The notes beneath the pieces were generated by a model. That model saw only the letters and a program-made list of their open reading frames with translations. It did not search any database and was not told the origin of the DNA. Both the position numbers and the translations under genes were made by a program. From Hyparrhenia diplandra (lineage: Eukaryota > Streptophyta > Magnoliopsida > Poales > Poaceae), in assembly GCA_015847255.1 (NCBI GenBank), contig JADLZK010007647.1, positions 558,001-622,000 on the forward strand: a stretch of DNA of 64,000 nucleotides, written 5' to 3'. Of the stretch, positions 49,110 through 58,919 are shown piece after piece. Numbering within the stretch: position 1 is the first letter of the stretch; the number at the start of each line of letters is the position of its first letter.

Positions 49110-49745
49110 CTCATGAATTTTTTTCTACCTTCACCCGCCGGTGCCGTACGGCACGCGACGCCGCTGGGCTGGGCGTATGCAAACAATGGGGTCGGGCGTC
49201 TTTGCGCGCGGGGGGGCGGAAAGCAGGGACCGCGCAAGACGCACGCCGGCCGCTGGCGGCGGGGCGGAGGGGGAGGGAGGCACAGGAGGGGGAGGCGGCG
49301 TGGTGGGGAGGGCGCTGGGAGGGCGGGGAGGAAGGCGCGGCAGGAGCCCGCCCGGGTCGAGGCGGTGGGACGCCGAGGGCGCTGGTCGCGGAAGCGAGGA
49401 GGGCGGCGTCGGTGGTACGCCGGAGGGCGGCGCGCGAGGCCGGGTGGGGTCGCGGCCGCTGTGGATTCGCAGCAGACGGGTGCCGCGTCGGGAACGACGA
49501 CCCTATCATGACGACGGGTCGGGCGAGACGACGCCGGGAGGGGCGGATCTCAGACAGACGCCGCCGGGATGCAGACGGGTGACGCTGCGTGTCGGAATGA
49601 CGCCGGACGCTGGGCGGCAGACGACGACGGCGAGGGAAGACGATGGCGTTTGATCGATCCGATTCGGGCGGAGGGGGGTGGGAGGGAAGGAGGGGAACAG
49701 CGGCGCAGTTATATACCACGACTTCTAATCCCGCCACCACCAACC
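49110..49745 (-). other. GC-rich, CpG-rich block inside the CACTA element
   Basis: Strongly GC-rich. Long open frames occur on both strands (for example 49743-49111 minus and 49141-49653 plus), all Arg/Gly/Pro/Ala-rich and without recognisable domains. This is what GC-rich composition gives by chance. By position it would be the 5' leader or first exon of the TNP1-like transcription unit. Confidence 0.5.
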
Positions 49746-49925
49746 GAGTAGAAGACCTTACTCCCGCCTTCCCAACCGAGTAAAGTCCCCCCTTTACTCC
49801 CTGGGTCGAATCTCGGCCCGAGAGTAAAGGTGAATTTTTGGCGGGGGCCTAAGACAAAATTTCACCTTTACCCCCTTGCCGTGAGTGCAAATGGGAGTAA
49901 AGGTGAAATTTTGACAGTAGCCCGC
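49735..49925. repeat. Internal subterminal-like repeats (possible second CACTA end)
   Basis: Holds CCACCACCAACCGAGTAG, CCAACCGAGTAAAGTCCC and an inverted pair AAAATTTCACCTTTAC / GTAAAGGTGAAATTTT at about 49857 and 49901, then GACAGTAG. These resemble the element's own terminal arrays but lie 6 kb inside it. No exact CACTA terminus or TSD is present. Confidence 0.6.
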
Positions 49926-50509
49926 CACGTTTCATCCTTTGTTTTTTTTTTACATTTTCTTTTCATTTATTCACTACAATTCATTTTAAATATAGAAAAT
50001 TACATAGCAATTATAAAACTTTTTTAAAAAATTGAATTTAACTACACATTGTTTTAATCCACACTATAAAAAATATGTAACCTAAAAATTTTTTACTTTT
50101 TTTTCTATTGACTAGCTATGATAATGTAGTTAATAATCAATAATTCATTAATGCAAAATTGTTGCCATTAAATAAAATAATTAAATATAATGTATTTTTT
50201 GACAGAACATTATTTTACGTTATCGTACGTAAAAATTCTGACATTACTTGTTTTTTAAAAGTATATTCGTAGCATTGTCAAACATTGTCAAATGGAAGAA
50301 AAACTAATAAAGATGTTCGGTCATAATTATTACATATAGGCTTGTCTCAAAATACGATATTACACAAACACTAAATTAAGTTGGCTTCTATCTTGTCCAT
50401 GGAGTGTCTTCTTCATTGAGTAAGATGGATGGATCCTTGCTCACTTTGAAAGGCACAATTCTGATTTGCTTCTCATAATCTTCCGACATGTCCGACTTGT
50501 CCTCAATTC
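49926..50509. other. AT-rich spacer in the CACTA element
   Basis: Very AT-rich sequence downstream of the DUF4216 remnant. I see no gene in it. Confidence 0.5.
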
Positions 50510-50839
50510 CTACGATGTTTGATTTACCTGGAAGAACAATGTGGCGCCGGGCTCATCATTTGTTGGCTCCTTTTTGTTTTTCCCTTTCTTAGGTTTTGTA
50601 GCCATGTCTTTCACATAGAATACCCGACTTACATCTTTGGCGAGGACAAATGGTTCTTCTTTATAATCTGTGGTTTTTAGATCCACCATTTGTCGGATCC
50701 ATAACGGGTCAATCGCTAAAGCCCCGCTTCCGGCCAACTTCACCCACCGGCACTTAAACAAAGGGACCTTGAAATTACCTCCATAGTCTAGTTCCCATAT
50801 GTCCTCTATGCAGCCATAAAATGTTTTCTTTCCTCCCAT
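50510..50839 (-). pseudogene. DUF4216 domain of the CACTA transposase gene
   Basis: The frame contains FYGCIEDIWELDYGGNFKVP and LFKCRWVKL, then PFVLAKDVSRVFYVKDMA, characteristic of DUF4216, the C-terminal domain in plant tnp2-type CACTA proteins. It ends with a Lys-rich tail. Upstream parts of the domain are in other frames at about 50960-50840. Confidence 0.85.
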
Positions 50840-51006
50840 TTGGGTCTTCGCATCTATTCGAACACCAATCGCTTTTGGTTCGTGCTCCTTTTATCCTCGG
50901 GATCTTTGTGTAAAATGTGCTACCATTTATTTCATACCCTTTGTATGTGAGGACATGCCACGATGGTTGTGCGTACCAACCTATATAGCCGCTCTCGAAG
51001 ACTCGA

Positions 51007-51946
51007 TCACCTTGACATTTTTTTCAACCAACCGATAAAACTTGACAAGTGCTCACGCCTAATAGAATCCTCATCCATGTCGTGAAACTTTGATCGTATT
51101 AGCTCCTTATGTTCTTGGATATACGGACACACCAAAGTGCCGCTTTGCGTAACCGTGTATTGTGCTTTGTTGAAATTATTATCCTCCATACCGATATATG
51201 TTCTCTTTCCTAGTGTTCTCTTTCCTAGTGTCCCCTTTCCACTTAGCCTTCCCTCATGTCGCGATTAAGGGGGGACACCAATTGGGTCAAGGTCGGGAAT
51301 AAAGTCAACACATAACTCAATGACCTCCTCTCGTTCCGCAGCCCTCTCGGCGATGCTTCCCTCTGGGCGAGACCGGTTGTGAACATATTTCTTCAAGATT
51401 CCCATGAACCTCTCAAAAGGGAACATGTTGTGTAGGAACACGGACCGAGAATAGCAATCTCTTTGACTAGGTGAACTAGGAGGTGTGTCATGATATTAAA
51501 GAAGGAGGGAGGGAACACCAACTCAAAGCCCGACAAGACAACTGAACCACATCATTCTCGTAGCTTAGTTAATTCCTCGCGGATCGATTGCCTTTCGAGA
51601 TATTTCATTGAGAAATGCACATAGCTTCACGAGCAAAACGTACTTTGGGAGGTAGAATCCCTCTTAGCGCAACCGGAAGCAACCGTGTCATGAGCACGTG
51701 GCAATCATGGGACTTTAAGTGTTGAAATTTCTTCTCCGCACATTTATTAATCGCTTTATATTTGAGGAGAATCCGGATGGTACCTTGATCTTTGTTTAGG
51801 CATTCAAACATGCTTTCCTTCTCTTCTTTGGTAAGACTAAAGCTAGCGGGGCCTAAGTATTCGCGCCCATCATCGTCCGATCGCGCTTCGTGTGTGTCCT
51901 TATGCTTCCCGCACACACACCCATGAAGCCTAGTGTGTTGACACAA
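51007..51946 (-). pseudogene. DUF4218 domain of the CACTA transposase gene
   Basis: Frame 51946-51605 includes HLKSHDCHVLMTRLLPVALR, the signature start of DUF4218. Frame 51189-51007 gives the later part (SGTLVCPYIQEHKELIRSKF). The stretch between shows stops and shifts. In CACTA transposases this domain follows tnp2 directly, as it does here. Confidence 0.85.
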
Positions 51947-51999
51947 AGATTCTTTGTTAGGTGCATCACGTCAATTGCATCGCAAAACCTCTAGGACTT

Positions 52000-54663
52000 G
52001 CCAATAGGGTAGCTCCCAAAATATTGACTTCTTCTTCCACATGGGTGCGTGACCTTCACCGCGTTTGGAACAGGTATGCTACCGTGTCCCTTCCCAAACA
52101 CTACTTTGACATCGTTGACCATCTCCAAGACATCCTTACGGTCAGGTTATGAGGCTTGGCATTGTGGTTCCGCGGGTACCGTTGAAATGTTTCCCTTTCT
52201 TTCTTAACACGTGACCCTTGGGAAGAAATCGACGGTAGCCGTGGTACACAACCTTTCGACAGTTTTTCAAAAAAATACCCTTACAATCCGTGAAACGGTG
52301 TGTGCAAGCATTATATCCCTTGTTTGACTGTCCCGATATATTACTTAGAGCCGCCAATCGTTGATTGTTACAGCAAAACAAGGTAGCAAGTCAAAGTGTT
52401 CTGTTTGTACTCATCCCACATACGCATAATCGGGTTTATTCCACAAAAGAAGAAGCTCGTCAACTAGTGGCCTCGTGTACACATCGATGTCGTTTCCGTG
52501 CCGCCGGGCCTTGATGAGTATCGGCATCATAATGAATTTCCGCTTCATGCATATCCGGGGGAAGGTTGTAGATAGACAGAGTGCAAAAAGGCCGTGCTAT
52601 GGCTTTGTTTCGATCCCCGAAGGGTTAAAACCATCCGTACTTAAGGCAAACCTCACGTTTCTTGCATCATCCGCAAAAATCCTTGAATTCTGAATCGATA
52701 GCTCTCACCGTGACCCATCGGCGGGGTGCCTCAACTTGCCGCCTATCTTACGGTCTTTCTTTGTGCCATCGCATCAACTTTGCATGGTCCTTGTTTCAAC
52801 AAACGTTTCAGCGTGGTATTATCGAAAGGCGTACCCACATAACCTTAGCGGGGATTTTCAACCTAGGCCTTTCGCCATCAACATCACCGGGATCATCTCG
52901 CTTCGATCTTATACCGTGATGCATGACATGTGTTGACACTTGTTATCATATAAATTTATTAATCGATAAACATGAGAAAGGGGTATAAATCATAATAACA
53001 ACCTAGAATAGGGTGTCACTAACATATTTCCACGGGGTTTTGGTAAAGTTGTGAATTGCGGGACTAAACAGAAAAACAATGTAATTCGCGAGCCATACGA
53101 CTCACGCCGACGTAACGCAACCCAACTCCGAGAAAGACCCTAGAAGGCTCGGATTAATCCCGACGCGTGATCGAGACTTGGCAATCGAAGAAACCATCAT
53201 CTAGAAGACTCCGTAAGCCACGACGCACCCACGGGACCCGGGGTGGGCTCCACCACTGGGCCGACCGCCCATTATTCGAGCCGAGCGGCCTCCCCCTTTC
53301 GCCACGCCGTCGGCTGCCTCCGAAGCTTCCTCAACCGACTCTAAGACGCAATCTAATCCACTCGTTTAATGTCGGTTTGATCCGAGGGCGTTGGTGGAGT
53401 ACGAGATGTATCTAAGTCCAACACTGCACCTCCTCCGGACTATATAAGCAGCCCCCGTGCCCCTCGTTTCATAATCGACCAAGCCTCAAGTCATCATCAA
53501 GTAGAAGATCAAGTTGAAGCCAAAGGCAGGAGAAGAGGAGGCGCCACCAAGAGATAGGATAGCTAATTCGCCACTCTATATATAGATCTAGAGCCTACTT
53601 TAGATAGAAAGTCGAAGTTTAGAGAAGAGAGAGCGCCCCGCTCCCCGGTTCTAGATCCGTGAAGTTACTATGAATCAATATTATTGTTTTCATACACCTT
53701 CGTGCTATTTCATTACTATGCATGCAATTATTCTATTTTTTTACTTTATTCTAGTCATAGCATATTTGATATGATCATTATTCATGATAATTCAACGCAC
53801 TTATTCAGTAGAGCTCCTAGTATATTACACGTGTGTGCTAGGTAGTAGAGAGTATGTAAGCATGGTGCTTAGATATAATTTACTTTATGATTCACCTTAT
53901 ATGCCGGTCGCGGTGGTAGATCGTAGTGGTGACAAAGACTATTGAGTCCTTTGCAATCCATCCCCGTATGTAAGACTAGTCGATAATGGTTCTTGGGTTA
54001 ATCTTGTTTTAGTTCTCGATTTTCTTAAGTAATCTTCGGGTGCACATTCTTATTTATGGTTTTGATTTATATATGATCTTATGCTATGCATTTTAAAACC
54101 ATTTAATAGAGTCTTTGTATGCTACATAAGAACTGTCCCTTTGTCTTAAATCCAATCCTAATCTCACTAGGAATTAGTTTTTATGCTATACTTTTCACTA
54201 CGTGTGTGCCTCTGCCTGCCTCATTTACCTTATTGCTATTTATTATTGGCTTACCTTGTTTAAGTATATGCTGACTACCAAAATCTCATTAGTCTTCTAT
54301 CACCGTCTTTAATCATTTGAACCACCTATCATATCTTCCTTGTGGATACGATATATATTTAAAACCCCGGGTGAAATGCTCTTTGGACATCCGTGCGCTT
54401 ATGGATCTGTAAATATTTCTCTCAGAAGCTAACAAATACCAACAACATGTAGGACATTCATCCAACTTCTCATTATCCTCGCCATAGTACAGGAAACAAT
54501 CATTAGGACATGCATCAATCTTTTTGATTGTTAATCCCAAAGGACATACAACCTTCTTTGCTTCGCACGTCCGGCAGTAACTCATTGTCCTTCGGGAGCA
54601 TCTTCTTCGGATAGTCAATAAGCGGCTAAACGCATTGTCGAAACACCATTCTTCGCCTTCCAC
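52000..54663 (-). pseudogene. tnp2 (TnpD-like transposase core), split by a solo LTR
   Basis: Encodes the CACTA transposase core. The N-terminal part at 54663-54445 reads KIDACPNDCFLYYGEDNEKL and DECPTC. The frame then runs into LTR sequence. It resumes after the LTR at about 52925-52000 with RDDPGDVDGERPR and KHAKLMRW-type motifs, NISGQSNKGYNACTHR, and GIFLKNCRKVVYHGYRRFLP (52381-52142), and WKKKSIFWELPYW near 52040. Stops and frameshifts are present besides the LTR. Joining the flanks at one copy of the TSD keeps the codon phase across the insertion, so the LTR entered a readable coding sequence. Confidence 0.88.
52931..54444 (+). mobile_element. Solo LTR (1.5 kb) inserted in tnp2
   Basis: Starts TGTTGACACTTG and ends AATACCAACA, flanked by the TSD ACATG at 52926-52930 and 54445-54449. 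On the plus strand ACTATATAAGCAGC near 53440 is a good TATA box, with a GC-rich upstream part and an AT-rich downstream part, so it is oriented plus. No internal retrotransposon domain or second LTR is present. It is younger than the CACTA element it interrupts. Confidence 0.9.
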
Positions 54664-54930
54664 CGCAGCGGCAATTTAGTGTGGTACCCAACTTTTTCTG
54701 CCCTCGAATCACGCCTTGGGTACAACAACTTCTTGTGGTCCTCTAGCATGCGCCAAACTTCTTCTCCTCCTTTTTTTTTCGCATTCATTCTCGTGCTTCA
54801 CGAATAGCCTCATCAAGCCCATCGTAGGCTCATCTCCCGCCGGCACCGGTGCCTCCTCCCTCGCATCTTCCTCCATTGCAATATTTTCTATGACATCACC
54901 AAATTCGCATATTCAGCAATAACATTGTCG

Positions 54931-55254
54931 TCATCCCTCCTTCGTCTTCACCTTCTTCCATTGGGACACCGGTCTCTCCGTGCTTGGTCCAACAAACATA
55001 GTTGGGCATGAATCCCGACTTATACAGTGTAAATGAAGGATATGTGATGTGGAAAACTCTCTCTTATTCCTGCACAAGGCACATGGGCAGCACATAAAAC
55101 CGTTTCGCTTTGTTTGCTTGGGCCGCACATAGGAACTCATGCACCCCACGCCCGTACTCATCGTCGCTATCGATCTACGTTGTACATCCAATTTCGCTTC
55201 ATCCGTAATTTTTTTAACATAATCATTGTATGAAAAAGTAAACACCACATACAT
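54931..55254 (-). pseudogene. Transpos_assoc domain of the CACTA transposase gene
   Basis: Contains RNGFMCCPCALCRNKREFST and SHILHLHCISRDSCPTMF, the Cys-rich Transpos_assoc domain at the N-terminus of plant CACTA transposases. It lies directly upstream of the tnp2 core on the same strand. Confidence 0.82.
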
Positions 55255-55422
55255 TTAAGTAAATACACAACATGCATGAATAGTACATTTATATTATTTC
55301 AAGACAGTCGCCCACGGCTTTTGTTTCCTTGCATACAACAAACTCCACTAATTGAAGCGAAAAAGAAGAACAAGACATTAATTAAAAACAGAATATCCTT
55401 CGTAGGGCACTAAGCAATGAAC

Positions 55423-55658
55423 CTAAGAAGCTAATATTTTCGCCTTCGGCATCTCATGAATCTCTATTGCTACACCTTCGTCATTGTTATTTGGAATATT
55501 TGCACCATGGTAGGCCGCCAAAGCTTCAACTTGTGTTGTATTTTTGTAACAATTTCCGTGGTAGCGATGGACCGAGCATGGCAATCCGGCCATGTTCGAT
55601 AGATCCCCTCGTACGCGCCCCAACATGCACTATGTACCATGCCATGTTTCCTACACAT
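55423..55658 (-). pseudogene. Viroplasmin / RNase H1 N-terminal-like domain, frameshifted
   Basis: Two overlapping minus-strand frames complement each other: one gives GAYEGIYRTWPDCHA, the next VHRYHGNCYKNTTQVEALAA. Together these follow the pattern of the small hybrid-binding domain shared by RNase H1 N-termini and caulimovirus inclusion-body proteins (G-x-Y-x-x-W-x-x-C, then G-N-x-Y-K and an Ala-rich helix). A one-base shift near 55590 separates them. It lies about 170 bases upstream of Transpos_assoc on the same strand and could be a separate small gene or a first exon. The presence of this fold in CACTA elements is my inference. Confidence 0.55.
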
Positions 55659-55826
55659 GTCAATAAATTAAATTGATTTCTAATTTAGACTACAAATTAA
55701 TGATTTACACAATTAGGTAAATTAAGTTAACTTCCTCATTTTTCTAATCAAAAGAAAATTAAATAAACAACTATATTAATATAAAGTGCAAAAACATGAA
55801 AAAAAAATGACGAAATTGGGGGGGAG

Positions 55827-56256
55827 TGAATTGTCGAACCTTTAATCCCGGTTTGGTTGGGGAACCCGGAGTAAAGGCGGGGTTTAGCAGTTTCCGTGCG
55901 CGAAGAAAATGCGTTGAAAATTCAAGACGGGCGGGGGTATTTATAGGAGGGGATATTATTCCCGGTCGGGAGGCGGCCGGGAGTAAAGCTCGAGCTTTAC
56001 TCGGTTGGTATTACCAACCGAATAGATCTTTATTCCCGGTTAGTAATACCAACCGAGTAAAGCTCGAGCTTTACTCCCGGTTGTAGCCACCGACCGGAGT
56101 AGAGGTCCCTGGCCGGGCGGGGGTGCGTTGGGCACGGCGCTTTACTCCCGGCTGGGAATTAGAACCGGGAGTAAAGATACATTTACTCCCGGTAAATTTC
56201 CGCCGGGAGTAAACACCATTTTGGCCTCGGGACTAAAAGTCAGTTCAGTAGTAGTG
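55827..56256. repeat. CACTA right terminal and subterminal repeats
   Basis: TIR at 56227-56256. Upstream are many direct and inverted copies of ACTCCCGGTT..TACCAACCG and CCGGGAGTAAAG at about 55840-56220, several forming palindromic pairs (for example AAAGCTCGAGCTTTACTC at 55985 and 56060). Confidence 0.88.
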
Positions 56257-56278
56257 CCCTGATTGCCTCCCCGCACAA

Positions 56279-56485
56279 TCACCCACTCGGCCAATCAGGC
56301 ACGCCCCAATCGAACTGATGCAGTATATCTCTCAATGGTCGTAGTCTTCTGCCCCCGCCAAGGGAATTGAGCAAATTGGCATGGTAGATGGGCAGCTCGG
56401 CATGCACCTCCCTGATGAGCTGCTTGCATCCATCGGGGTCTGTGGTCGAAGCGAGAGCACTGTGGCGTAGCAGTCCTTGCCACAA
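56279..56485 (-). pseudogene. Unrecognised gene fragment
   Basis: Minus-strand frame with protein-like composition (DGCKQLIREVHAELPIYHAN, LLNSLGGGRRLRPLRDIL, HQFDWGVP) just outside the CACTA right end. Two other overlapping frames are also open, so the frame choice rests on residue composition only. No repeat partner or domain is recognised. It may be a piece of a host gene. Confidence 0.35.
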
Positions 56486-56569
56486 ACAATGAAGGAAGGG
56501 TATCGGGGAGTGAACGGCGGGTCGGTGGTGGAGGAGTCATGGGAGACGACCATGGACATTACTTCCCGA

Positions 56570-56707
56570 TCATGGCTGGGGGTCGGGCTGCTCTTGACAG
56601 GCTGGGACCAGGCGAGACCTAGGTGTAGAATAATAACATAATTAATTGCTTTAATTGCCTGCTTTAAGATTCGTGCAATTTTTAAAAAGGGACTACCGGA
56701 GCGGATG
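56570..56707 (-). repeat. Inverted repeat arm right of the CACTA element
   Basis: Reverse-oriented counterpart of 43533-43680 with about 85-90% identity by eye. Confidence 0.8.
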
Positions 56708-56819
56708 CCAAAACGGAGAAGGAACTTAAAGTTCATCTTCAATCCTAGTTTGAAGTAGAATGATGGTATTGTAATTAAAACAACTAATCTCCTGCAGCTG
56801 TGGCTGGAACACAACGTGG

Positions 56820-58265
56820 CTTATGCTTACAATTAATACACCAATAATTAATGGAAAGAGTACAGATGAATGATGAGATCGTCTGTTTTTAGATAACGGA
56901 CCAAATTACTTCCAGCCTCTACCATGCATATGAATGATGAGATAGATGACAATCAAAAGGGGTGTTATGAAGAACCGATCCATTCCATCACCTAGTGTCT
57001 TGGGATGAAAGTACTCTGCTCTTCATCCAAGTGGTTGTCCACTGGTTTGGCAGAACTGCTGGAAGCAGGTGTCCATTTGTCGTAGGATTACATATGATGA
57101 ACATCGGCCACAAGGATTCCTCAAGAAAAAAAACATCAGTCATGCGGCCAGTATGTCCGATCTTGCGGAACACAAGCATTTGAATTGTGGTGGTTTTGGT
57201 TCTTGTTCCCATTGAGAGCTAAGTGGCTGGAAACACTGAAGCTGCCAGTGCTCGCCAGCCCAAGACTCGTTGTTGTGCACGCTTACAAGGACTGTCTCAT
57301 AGTGCCAATCTAGACCTCATGCCACTGCACTCCCACTCGTAGTGACATGAAAGGCACGGCTTCCTAAGCTCGTAGTGTCAAATTTACAGGAACTAGTCTC
57401 CCAACGCCACAAAACCGTGAACGTGGAGGATAACCTATTCCTGATGCCTCTCATGCTCAGCAATGCTGATTTGTATATCCTGGAAAAAAAACTACACGTG
57501 CAACAACTTATATGTACTGTATTTATCATATCATCCAATTCAGGTATTTTTTTTTTGTGTGAACAGGTATTACAGTATATATGGAGGGGGAGATAGAGCT
57601 CCTGAAGCTCCATTTCCACTTGAGTTTCGAAAGTTTTGGTTATTTACTTATATTAATTACAACTTGTCCTCTCAACATCGATTTATACTTCTTTATCTCA
57701 TCCATTTTACTGAGCACATGGCCAGTAGGATCCTTTTTAACCTTCTTGTTCCAGTACATGCATATGTACTCGTCCTTTTAGTGTTCCTTTTGCTTTTGTG
57801 ATTATGGATGGCTCCCAAATCTGGTTCCATCAATAGTTTGTACAAAATTTTGCTGCTGTTTCTAATGTTCCTTTTCATAAAGGACTAATACTGTAACTTC
57901 TTCCTTGTTACGTGTATCGTTAATCCATAACAGTATCAACATATCCATCTTCTACATAAGGAATCACGACAAAGCTTACTTGTGTACATGGATGTCATTT
58001 GTTCCAGCGTTTCAGCATTGGGCCACAAGTGGAAAATAAAAAGCTGAAACAAACATGCCATAAACATGGCTTTGTAATAGGAACCCTATAATGTTCTTGA
58101 AAAAACGCATGGATTATCAAATGCATTTTCCTAGCAAAGCTAGTTCTAAACCAATGTTTTGGGTTTGTCTCGCCATTCACTAGTAGAGATGTTGCAGCCA
58201 TGCATTACTTGGGCAGGTTCGCTATTAGAAACTTGTTTTAGCCTCTTTGCAGCCACGTGTCTTTT
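56820..58265. repeat. Module B, copy 3
   Basis: Uninterrupted B copy. It has the LINE tail at 56886, the core anchor near 57437, CCTCTCAACATCGAT near 57668, ACTTATATTAATTACAAC (empty site for Helitron-1) and GCTATTAGAAACTTGTTTTAG near 58230 (empty site for LINE-3). No conserved reading frame is seen. Confidence 0.75.
56886..56935 (-). mobile_element. LINE 3'-tail fragment in module B3
   Basis: Short T run then AGATAACGGACCAAATTACT and CCAGCCTCTACC. Same position as in B1 and B2. Confidence 0.55.
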
Positions 58266-58919
58266 AGTTTACCTTGATGTTCATCACGACAACAAATCCC
58301 GCTCTTTTGATAAGATTTTCTATTTTTATAACTTTTAAAACTATATTTCTAGGCATGATGCATAATGTGAACTTCCTTAAAAATTTTGATGTGTTTGTGT
58401 ACCCGCTACACATTGTTTTCAGCTGGTACATCATGCTGTTAATCTCTAACATACTATCCAAGGTGCTGATAGATTTGCACTTTTGCTTGGAGTGTTCTGG
58501 TACAGGTGCTTATCCTTGTTCAACAAAATGCCACGGATGTCAAAGCAATGAATGATCATAGAAAACATGTTGACTGTCTTTTCTTGTTGCCACCCATTCA
58601 CATCAGATGATCATTGTGTTCAGGGCAGATGGCTAGTGAAGTCATGGGATGGGATGAGAGACGTTGTAGTAGTAGGATGGAAACTGGGAAAGGAGGATGA
58701 GGACACTCTGTTATTCTATAAACTATATAATAATATTGAACTACCTACTTATAAAAGTATGGATAATTTAAAAGTATATATAATAACATCTCACCAGACA
58801 ATTATAAAAAAAGTATGGAGAATTTTGACTTGTTCCTACTGCAAACTTCCTTTCCGAAAAACTTTGAACTACCTACTTACATTGAACTAGATACTTGGTG
58901 AAAATAATAATTTGACACC
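58266..58919. other. Region with an unrecognised Cys-rich open frame
   Basis: Plus-strand frame 58274-58555 ends with FCLECSGTGAYPCSTKCHGC, which recalls one CxxCxGxG unit of DnaJ-type zinc fingers, after a hydrophobic stretch. A real finger needs more units, and the frame has no second copy. It could be an exon of a gene fragment or chance. The rest of the region shows nothing. Confidence 0.3.

Noticed and set aside
49111..49743. 210-codon minus and 170-codon plus frames in the GC-rich CACTA block
   Set aside because: Arg/Pro/Ala/Gly-rich in every frame on both strands, as expected from GC-rich sequence without stops.
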